This document shows, piece by piece, positions 1 through 5,344 of a DNA stretch of 39,833 bases. Numbering within the stretch: the first letter of the stretch is position 1; the number at the start of each line of letters is the position of its first letter. Source of the DNA: Oscillibacter sp. (GTDB taxonomy: Bacteria; Bacillota; Clostridia; Oscillospirales; Oscillospiraceae); the NCBI GenBank assembly GCA_022791135.1, contig JAAVYM010000044.1:1-39833 (forward strand). Reading direction: 5' to 3'. Under the pieces are notes generated by a model, which was not told where the DNA came from, did not search any database, and worked only from the letters and a program-made list of their open reading frames with translations. A program made the position numbers and the translations under genes.

Positions 1-318
1 AGCCAACTGTGATATAGTCACGACCGAATCGGGAAAGGTCTTTGACAACGATACATTCAATTTTACCGGCAAGAATATCCTGGATCGTTTGCTGGAATGC
101 TGGGCGATCAAAACGATTACCGCTGAAACCATTGTCGATATAGTAGTGCATGATAGGGGTCTGATGTTGGCGTCCCCAGTCTTCAATGGTGAGTTTTGAT
201 TTTCTATGGAACTGAATGAATCCTTATTCCGAACCGACAAACGGATGTAGCCTACAGTGTCTCGACTTGGCTTAATAATCAGATCAATATTGGGGTGCTT
301 TCTGCTCTTTCGAGCCAT
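1..318 (-). pseudogene. Serine recombinase (resolvase/invertase family), N-terminal part, frameshifted, cut by window edge
   Basis: Reading leftwards from an ATG at 318, preceded by a strong GAGGAGG site, the frame gives MARKSRKHPNIDL and then VGYIRLSV and SIENQ. This is the start of a serine-recombinase catalytic domain, with the nucleophilic serine in YIRLS. The frame is lost in an A-run (TTTT on the plus strand, 194-197). One extra A would restore QKLTIEDWGRQHQ and join the next frame, which carries YYIDNGFSG, RPAFQQTI and KDLSRFGRDYI, all hallmarks of large serine recombinases of Tn4451/TnpX-like elements. The C-terminal DNA-binding part lies outside the window. Either the gene is dead or the single-base deletion is a sequence error. 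Base composition is more AT-rich than the rest of the window, which fits a transferred element. Confidence 0.8.
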
Positions 319-340
319 AATTGTTCCTCCTCAACAGAAA

Positions 341-366
341 AGGGCTATGGCGCAAACCATAGCCCT
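341..366. terminator. Hairpin between the two recombinase remnants
   Basis: A perfect 10-bp inverted repeat (AGGGCTATGG / CCATAGCCCT) with a 6-nt loop. On the minus strand it is followed by TTTT and, just after, the ribosome site of the serine recombinase. It could be a terminator or an attenuator in that gene's leader. Its function is inferred from structure only. Confidence 0.5.
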
Positions 367-370
367 TGAG

Positions 371-622
371 GAGATTATATCATGTTCCGTTTTCCACTTC
401 CACGAGCTTAGCCACAGCGCGGCTACAAACATGCATCAGCTTACCGGAGACTTTTTCACCGTCAGTCAAATCCTTGGGCACAGCTTGAAGGGCGCTGGCA
501 TTCAGCTGGGTATCTCCAGCAACCTGGACACCGTGACCGCCCAATATGTGGACATGCGTCTGGAGCGGAAATTGCTTGTGCTGGATGTTTACCATCGGGC
601 CGTGTTGGAAACGAAAACATAA
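371..622 (+). pseudogene. Tyrosine recombinase/integrase C-terminal remnant
   Basis: The open frame ending at TAA 620-622 encodes FHFHELSHSAATNMHQ, ILGHSLKG and TAQYVDMRLERK, the last ~80 residues of a phage/ICE-type tyrosine integrase. Known family motifs are HxxR, (H/W) and the Tyr nucleophile. Here HELRH has become HELSH at codon 410-412 (AGC; one base change from CGC), so the second catalytic arginine is gone, while GHS and the tyrosine in QYVD remain. No start codon, core-binding domain or first catalytic arginine is present upstream. It is therefore a degraded fragment. It lies about 250 bp from the 3' end of tRNA-Ser, a usual integration position, which supports a past integrative element there. 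Confidence 0.75.
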
Positions 623-625
623 TGG

Positions 626-672
626 CCTCGCGAAAGTTCCCTCTACCTACAGTAGAGGGAACTTTCGCGAGG
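626..672. repeat. Perfect 21-bp inverted repeat, 5-nt loop
   Basis: The left arm at 626-646 (CCTCGCGAAAGTTCCCTCTA plus C) pairs without a mismatch with 652-672 around the loop CTACA. It starts four bases after the stop of the integrase remnant. A T7 tract follows only 15 nt later (688-694), so it is not a standard intrinsic terminator, although it may still end transcription. It could also be an element end or a recombinase site. Confidence 0.8.
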
Positions 673-837
673 AAGCGGCACCTCATTTTTTTGCGAAACA
701 CTGCACAGTTTGCCGCAGCGTTTTACTTGCTCATTTTTGACGCCGGGCAGCATTTGGGCGTCGTGGTGAATAAAAACCCGCGCAAATAGCCGGCTTACCG
801 AAAAATTATTCGCATTTTTGCATATCGGTTTTTGAAA

Positions 838-873
838 AAGAAAAACCTTAGAACCGTTGCGGCTCTAAGGTTT
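838..873 (-). terminator. Intrinsic terminator of tRNA-Ser
   Basis: On the minus strand a 13-bp stem (AAACCTTAGAGCC / GGTTCTAAGGTTT, one G-U pair) is followed by TTCTTTTT. It lies 4 nt beyond the encoded CCA of the tRNA. Confidence 0.85.
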
Positions 874-876
874 CTT

Positions 877-968
877 TGGCGGAGAAGGAGGGATTCGAAC
901 CCTCGAGACCCTTTAGGGGCCTACATGATTTCCAATCATGCGCCCTCGACCAACTAGGCGACTTCTCC
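877..968 (-). tRNA. tRNA-Ser (anticodon GGA)
   Basis: Reading leftwards from 968: acceptor stem GGAGAAG pairs with CTTCTCC, discriminator G, and an encoded CCA (877-879). The anticodon arm has stem CATGA/TCATG and loop TTGGAAA, giving anticodon GGA, which reads UCC and UCU. A long variable arm (TAGGCCCCTAAAGGGTCT) marks a class II serine tRNA, and the T-arm contains GGTTCGAATCC. The loop has A36-A37-A38, the sequence context MiaA recognises, but some serine tRNAs with this anticodon escape that modification. The gene stands alone with its own terminator. Its 3' end faces the recombinase remnants, so it is the probable old attachment site. Confidence 0.95.
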
Positions 969-1119
969 ATACGTATATTAACAAAATTCCGCCCGAGATT
1001 CCCGGGAAAAGAACAGTAATTATTATACCAAAGCATTTTCGAAAGTCAAGCCCTTTTTGCATTTTCTTCCGCAATTTTTATCCCCGCGCCTCCGGGAACG
1101 CTTTTCTTTCTCTCCCCAC

Positions 1120-1148
1120 TTGTCTTTTTCGCGGCTTTCATGTACAAT
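1120..1148 (+). promoter_or_regulatory. Sigma-A promoter for the alpha-hydroxy-acid dehydrogenase
   Basis: TTGTCT (1120-1125), a 17-bp spacer and TACAAT (1143-1148), about 50 bp before the start codon at 1201. The rest of 969-1119 shows no recognisable element. Confidence 0.6.
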
Positions 1149-1200
1149 CAACTCATCGACGCTTTCGCGGCAAAACACAGATTTTGGGAGGAACTTGATT

Positions 1201-2220
1201 ATGACATACCAGGAAGTTCTGGAAAATGCCCGCACTTGTATGGGTCCCCACTGCAAATCCTGCCCCACCTGCAACGGCCTGGGCTGCCGGAACACCATCC
1301 CCGGCCCCGGGGCCAAGGGCATCGGCACCGGCTTTATCCGCAACTACCAGAAATGGCAGGAGCTTTGCGTCAACATGGACACCATCTGCGAGAATAAGTC
1401 TGTGGACACCTCCTTCACCCTCTTTGACCAGAAGGTGGACCTCCCTGTTTTTGCCGCCCCTGTGGGGGCTATGCAGCTCCACTACGGCGACAAATACGAC
1501 GATCTGGCCTATAACGACATCCTGGTCGCCGCCTGCGCGGAGGCAGGCATCGCCGCCTTCACCGGGGACGGCACAAACCCCGCCGTCATGGAGGCCGCGG
1601 CGGAGGCCCTGAAAAAGCAGCACGGCCGGGGCGTGCCCACCATCAAGCCCTGGAACCTGGACACCATCCGGGAGAAGCTGGCCCTGGTGAAGGCGGCGGA
1701 ACCCTTCGTCATCGCCATGGACATCGACGCGGCGGGCCTGCCCTTCCTGAAAAACCTCCAGCCCCCGGCGGGCAGCAAGACCGTGGCGGAGCTGAAGGAG
1801 ATCATCGCCCTGGCGGAGCGCCCCTTCATTCTCAAGGGCGTCATGACCGTCCGGGGCGCGGAGAAGGCTCTGGAGGCCGGTGCGGCGGGCATCGTGGTCT
1901 CTAACCACGGCGGCCGGGTCCTGGATCAGTGCCCCTCCACCGCCGAGGTTCTCCCCGCCATCGTCGATGCCGTGGGTGGCAAGCTGGCGATCCTGGTGGA
2001 CGGCGGCATCCGCTCCGGCCTGGACGTGTTCAAGGCCCTGGCCCTGGGGGCGGACGCGGTGCTCATCGGCCGGCCGTTTGTGAACATGGTCTATGGCGGC
2101 GGCGCCGAGGGCGTGAAGGTATACGTAGAAAAGCTGAAGGCCGAGCTGGCCGACGCCATGGCCATGTGCGGCGCCCACGCCCTGGCGGAGATCCGCCGGG
2201 ACATGATCTTCGGCTATTGA
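1201..2220 (+). CDS. FMN-dependent alpha-hydroxy-acid dehydrogenase (lactate oxidase/LldD-like)
   Basis: 339 residues. The start at ATG 1201 is chosen because GGGAGGAA lies just before it. The protein is a TIM-barrel flavoprotein of the family that oxidises L-2-hydroxy acids such as lactate. Visible signatures are ILKGV (Lys212), SNHGGRVLD with catalytic His236 and Arg239, and the FMN-phosphate segment VDGGIRSGLDVFKALALGAD followed by IGRP. The N-terminus carries five closely spaced cysteines (C13, C18, C21, C24, C29) including CPTCNGLG, which resembles a zinc- or iron-sulfur-binding knuckle; I recall similar N-termini in other clostridial members. The substrate cannot be told from sequence. 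It is probably monocistronic: a promoter precedes it and a GC-rich hairpin (2232-2267) follows. It is cytoplasmic. Confidence 0.85.
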   Translation: MTYQEVLENARTCMGPHCKSCPTCNGLGCRNTIPGPGAKGIGTGFIRNYQKWQELCVNMDTICENKSVDTSFTLFDQKVDLPVFAAPVGAMQLHYGDKYDDLAYNDILVAACAEAGIAAFTGDGTNPAVMEAAAEALKKQHGRGVPTIKPWNLDTIREKLALVKAAEPFVIAMDIDAAGLPFLKNLQPPAGSKTVAELKEIIALAERPFILKGVMTVRGAEKALEAGAAGIVVSNHGGRVLDQCPSTAEVLPAIVDAVGGKLAILVDGGIRSGLDVFKALALGADAVLIGRPFVNMVYGGGAEGVKVYVEKLKAELADAMAMCGAHALAEIRRDMIFGY

Positions 2221-2308
2221 GACAAAACGAACGGATGCCGCCGGGTTTCGCCGCCCTGCGGCGTCCGCCGTCCGGAGCAGATATCCTCTTGGAAAGGAAA
2301 CGGAAACA

Positions 2309-3730
2309 ATGCAAGAGAGCGGAAAAACCCAGTACATCTGTGAAGAGGATATCCAGCGCCAGCTTCACATTTGCGAGGAGATCAAACAACGGAACGAGGC
2401 GCGCCGGGAGGGGACGCCCCTGGCGTGCATCCAGACCTATGGCTGCCAGCAGAACGTGGCCGACGGCCAGCGGCTGATGGGCATGCTGGAGGCGTGCGGC
2501 TTCGCCTTCACGGAGGAGGCCGGGCGGGCGGATTTGGTGGTGCTGAACACCTGCGCGATTCGGGAGCACGCGGAGCAGCGCGTCTTTGGAAACCTGGGCC
2601 TTTTGACCCACACCAAGCGGGAGCGCCCGGAACAGATCATCGTCCTTTGCGGCTGCATGGCCCAGGAGGAGCGGACGGCCCGGCGGATCCGGGAGTCCTA
2701 CCGCCACGTGGACCTGGTCTTCGGGCCCCAGGCCCTGTGGCGGTTCCCGGAGCTGCTGCGGCAGGTCTATGAGACGAAAAAGCGGGTCTTTTCCGTGGAG
2801 GACGAGGCCGGTAGCATTGCCGAGGGACTGCCGGTGGTGCGGGAGCGGGGCGTGAAAGCCTGGGTCTCCATCATGTACGGCTGCAACAACTTCTGCTCGT
2901 ACTGCATCGTGCCCTACGTCCGGGGCCGGGAGCGGAGCCGGGACCCCGAGGCGGTGCTGGCGGAGGTCCGGCAGCTGGTGGAGGCGGGGTACAAGGACAT
3001 CACCCTCCTGGGCCAGAATGTGAACTCCTACGGCAACGACCTGGACAGCGGCTATCATTTCCCGGACCTGCTGGAGGACATCAGCCGGATTCCCGGGGAC
3101 TATTGGATCCGCTTCATGTCCAGCCACCCCAAGGACGCCTCCCCCGCCCTCTTTGACGCCATGGCCCGCTGCGGCCCTGTGGCCAAGCAGCTCCACCTCC
3201 CCTTCCAGTCCGGAAACAACCGGATCCTGCGGGAGATGAACCGGCGCTATACCAGGGAGTCCTATCTGGAACTCATCCGCTACGCCCGGTCCGTTATGCC
3301 GGGGCTGGTTTTGACCTCGGACGTGATCGTCGGCTTCCCCGGTGAGACGGAAGAGGAGTTTTTGGACACGGTATCCTTGGTGGAGGAAGTGGGCTTCGAC
3401 GCACTCTTTACCTTTATCTATTCCCCCCGTCCCGGCACCAGGGCGGCGTCCATGCCGGACCCCGTGCCCCGGGCGGAGAAGCAGCGGTGGTTCGACCGCC
3501 TTCTGGAGGTCCAAAACCGCCATTCGGCAAAGATTCACGCCGGGTACGCGGACCGGACGGTCCGGGTGCTGGCGGACGGCGAGAGCGGCGACGGGGACTA
3601 TCCCCTCTCCTCCCGGACGGAGGGGAACCGGCTGGTGCGGCTGAAGGGGGATCCGTCGCTGATCGGGCGCTTCCTGGACGTGAAGATCACCGGCAGCAAC
3701 ACCTGGGCGCTGTACGGCGAGCCGGTTTGA
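2309..3730 (+). CDS. miaB: tRNA-2-methylthio-N6-dimethylallyladenosine37 synthase MiaB
   Basis: 473 residues, a normal length for MiaB. It is a radical-SAM methylthiotransferase that adds the 2-methylthio group to i6A37 in tRNAs reading U-initial codons. The N-terminal UPF0004 domain holds the three ligands of the auxiliary [4Fe-4S] cluster (Cys46 in QTYGCQQN, Cys82 in LNTCAIRE, Cys116 in LCGCMAQ). The radical-SAM motif CxxxCxxC is at 192-199 (GCNNFCSYC), followed by PYVRGRERSR, which is typical of MiaB rather than MtaB. The C-terminal ~65 residues form a TRAM RNA-binding domain. GGAAAGGAAACGG lies before the ATG. The enzyme that makes its substrate, MiaA, is encoded at 12521-13465. Confidence 0.95.
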   Translation: MQESGKTQYICEEDIQRQLHICEEIKQRNEARREGTPLACIQTYGCQQNVADGQRLMGMLEACGFAFTEEAGRADLVVLNTCAIREHAEQRVFGNLGLLTHTKRERPEQIIVLCGCMAQEERTARRIRESYRHVDLVFGPQALWRFPELLRQVYETKKRVFSVEDEAGSIAEGLPVVRERGVKAWVSIMYGCNNFCSYCIVPYVRGRERSRDPEAVLAEVRQLVEAGYKDITLLGQNVNSYGNDLDSGYHFPDLLEDISRIPGDYWIRFMSSHPKDASPALFDAMARCGPVAKQLHLPFQSGNNRILREMNRRYTRESYLELIRYARSVMPGLVLTSDVIVGFPGETEEEFLDTVSLVEEVGFDALFTFIYSPRPGTRAASMPDPVPRAEKQRWFDRLLEVQNRHSAKIHAGYADRTVRVLADGESGDGDYPLSSRTEGNRLVRLKGDPSLIGRFLDVKITGSNTWALYGEPV

Positions 3731-3757
3731 GGGGCGGGCGAATATTCGCGCCCACCC
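3731..3757. terminator. Hairpin between convergent miaB and the small gene
   Basis: GGGGCGGGCGAAT / ATTCGCGCCCACCCC forms a bulged stem filling the whole 27-bp gap between two convergent genes. There is no clear T-tract, so termination is inferred from position and structure. Confidence 0.4.
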
Positions 3758-4012
3758 CTAACGGGCCATCCACTTGCCCAGGGCCACGGCTTTTTGGAAC
3801 AGCAGCGCATCCTCCACATAGTGGAGGCCGGAGCAGGCGGAGCGGTAATCCTCCACCAGATCCAGCTGCTCCGGGGTCAGCGCCTCCTGCAGCGCCGCCC
3901 AGGCCGCGTCCTGCCTGGCGGTCCAGCGGCTGTATTCGAAGAGGTCTAAATGGACATCGGAGAGCAAATGTTCTAACGTGTAAGTATACAAGCACTCGAG
4001 ATAGTCGTCCAT
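3758..4012 (-). CDS. Small unknown protein (DUF6809-like)
   Basis: 84 residues, starting at the ATG complementary to 4010-4012. GGAGGAAAC lies in front of it and a perfect consensus promoter further upstream. The protein is predicted all-helical and soluble, rich in Leu, Ala, Glu and Asp (DDYLECLYTYTLEH, PEQLDLVEDYRSACSGLHYV). It resembles the small clostridial DUF6809 proteins of unknown role; that match is from memory and unverified. It is transcribed divergently from an HTH regulator with 92 bp between the start codons, so the regulator may control it. No catalytic motif, signal peptide or membrane segment is visible. Confidence 0.75.
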   Translation of the reverse strand: MDDYLECLYTYTLEHLLSDVHLDLFEYSRWTARQDAAWAALQEALTPEQLDLVEDYRSACSGLHYVEDALLFQKAVALGKWMAR

Positions 4013-4055
4013 TGTAGTTTCCTCCATCCATAAAGCGAACGTTTGAGATGGTTTT

Positions 4056-4084
4056 ATTATAACACTCTCGTTTGTGCGTGTCAA
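4056..4084 (-). promoter_or_regulatory. Perfect consensus sigma-A promoter for the small DUF6809-like gene
   Basis: On the minus strand: TTGACA (4079-4084), 17-bp spacer, TATAAT (4056-4061). Both hexamers and the spacing are ideal. It lies inside the divergent region shared with the HTH regulator, which could bind here as a repressor. Confidence 0.85.
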
Positions 4085-4104
4085 TAGGAAAGAGGCTTTC
4101 CCCC

Positions 4105-4323
4105 ATGATGTTTTCAGAACACCTGCTGGAACTGCGAACCAAGGCCGGCCTCACGCAGCAAGAGACGGCAAAGGGTTCTAAAATGAGTCTGCGCGCTTAT
4201 CAAAATTACGAATGGGGTCTGCGGGAACCCAAAATGACAGCCCTTATCGCCCTGGCAGACTTCTACGATATCTCCCTGGACGAGCTGGCCTGCCGGACGT
4301 GGCCGAAGAAGCCGGAGGCGTAA
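4105..4323 (+). CDS. Cro/CI-type helix-turn-helix regulator
   Basis: 72 residues. ATG 4105 is preferred over an in-frame upstream start because AGGAAAGAGG lies about ten bases before it. Almost the whole protein is one XRE-family HTH: LRTKAGLTQQETAKGSKMS gives helices 1-3, and RAYQNYEWGLREPKM is the recognition and turn region with the usual Y-N-YE-G--EP pattern. LIALADFYDISLDELA forms helices 4-5. No second domain for ligand sensing is present. It is divergent from the small gene at 3758-4012 and probably regulates that gene and itself, although no operator could be assigned with confidence. A strong hairpin follows. Confidence 0.85.
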   Translation: MMFSEHLLELRTKAGLTQQETAKGSKMSLRAYQNYEWGLREPKMTALIALADFYDISLDELACRTWPKKPEA

Positions 4324-4342
4324 GCGGCCCCGCCCTCCCAGT

Positions 4343-4376
4343 CAAACGGCCCCGCGCAAGCGCGCGGGGCCGTTTG
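4343..4376 (+). terminator. Perfect 15-bp hairpin after the HTH gene
   Basis: CAAACGGCCCCGCGC (4343-4357) pairs exactly with GCGCGGGGCCGTTTG (4362-4376) around AAGC. No U-tract follows, but the position 20 bp after a stop codon and just before a promoter argues for termination. Confidence 0.6.
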
Positions 4377-4403
4377 GCCAAAGATTGACAACGGTGGTAT
4401 AAT
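4374..4403 (+). promoter_or_regulatory. Extended -10 promoter for the MBL-fold gene and mut block
   Basis: TGGTATAAT, an extended -10 with TATAAT at 4398-4403, and a weak TTGGCC (4374-4379) 18 bp upstream. A TTGACA at 4385-4390 is too close to serve as its -35. The start codon is 80 bp downstream. Confidence 0.6.
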
Positions 4404-4482
4404 AAAGACAGCAAGAAGGGCGGGGCCAGCCCCGTCCCTGCCGCCGCCGGAGCGGCGGGAATACGAATTTGGGAGGTTCCCT

Positions 4483-5310
4483 ATGAAGATCATCACCCTG
4501 CTGGAAAACGAGGCATGCCGGGCGGACCTGGCCTCCGCCCGGGGGCTGTCCATCTACGCGGAGACAGCGGAGCGCAAGGTCCTGTTCGACATGGGGCCGG
4601 ACGCCCTGTTCCTCCACAACGCCGGGAAGCTGGGCGTGGACCTTTCGGCGGTGGACACGGCGGTGCTGTCCCACGGCCACTCCGACCACGGCGGCGGCTT
4701 GGCGGCCTTCTGCGATGTCAATTCCAAGGCGAAAATCTACCTCCGCCAGGAGGCGCTGAACGCCTATTACGCCGTCCTGCCCGGGCAGGAGCCAAACTAC
4801 ATCGGCCTGCCCCGGTCCCTAGCCATGCTGTCGGAGCGCTTCGTTTTCACCGGCGCGCTTCAGAATTTAGGCGGGGGCTTCCGCCTTTTCTCCAGCGTGG
4901 AGGACGACCAGACGGTCCGGGCCGTGGCGGCAAAGCTCCAGAAAAAAACAGCGGCGGGCTTTTGCCCCGACGGCTTCGCCCATGAGCAGCACCTTCTGAT
5001 TGAAGAGAACGGGAAGGCGGCCCTTCTGGCCGGGTGCGGCCACCTGGGCATCGTGAACACCCTCCAGGCGGCAGAGCGATGCCTGGGGCGGCGGCCGGAG
5101 GCGGTTTTCGGCGGCTTCCACCTCTTCGAGCTGGAGCCGGGCGCGCCGGAGGCGGAGGCGCTGCTGGACGCCACCGCCCGCTTCCTGGCCCAGGGGGAGA
5201 CGGTCTATTACACGGGCCACTGCACCGGGGCGTGGGCCTATGAGCGGCTGAAGCAGTCCCTGGGGGAGCGCCTGCGGCCCATGCACGGCGGCACGACGGT
5301 GGAGCTGTGA
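4483..5310 (+). CDS. MBL-fold metallo-hydrolase
   Basis: 275 residues, with GGGAGG before ATG 4483. The metallo-beta-lactamase fold is shown by the metal-binding HxHxDH motif in SHGHSDH (His64, His66, Asp68, His69), a further ligand in GCGHLGIVN and a late histidine in FGGFHLF. The arrangement matches the archaeal-type subgroup often annotated as dihydropterin-ribofuranosylaminobenzene phosphate synthase-like (MJ0301 relatives). In bacteria these are mostly hydrolases of unknown substrate, so no reaction can be assigned. It lies 34 bp upstream of mutS in the same direction and probably shares its transcript, but no known functional link to mismatch repair exists. No signal peptide; cytoplasmic. 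Confidence 0.85.
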   Translation: MKIITLLENEACRADLASARGLSIYAETAERKVLFDMGPDALFLHNAGKLGVDLSAVDTAVLSHGHSDHGGGLAAFCDVNSKAKIYLRQEALNAYYAVLPGQEPNYIGLPRSLAMLSERFVFTGALQNLGGGFRLFSSVEDDQTVRAVAAKLQKKTAAGFCPDGFAHEQHLLIEENGKAALLAGCGHLGIVNTLQAAERCLGRRPEAVFGGFHLFELEPGAPEAEALLDATARFLAQGETVYYTGHCTGAWAYERLKQSLGERLRPMHGGTTVEL

Positions 5311-5344
5311 GCCGGAAAGTCGAAAGAGAGAACGGAGGCGCCCC

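Noticed and set aside
2232-2267. GC-rich hairpin after the hydroxy-acid dehydrogenase as an intrinsic terminator
   Set aside because: The 10-bp stem is real, but there is no T-tract and miaB lacks a clear promoter downstream, so read-through is as likely; not listed as a firm terminator.
2063-3538. 491-codon minus-strand frame across miaB
   Set aside because: It is a shadow of miaB, with Arg/Pro/His-rich composition and no initiation signal.
4385-4403. TTGACA plus TATAAT as a promoter pair
   Set aside because: The spacing is only 7 bp. The TATAAT is used instead as an extended -10 with a weaker upstream -35.
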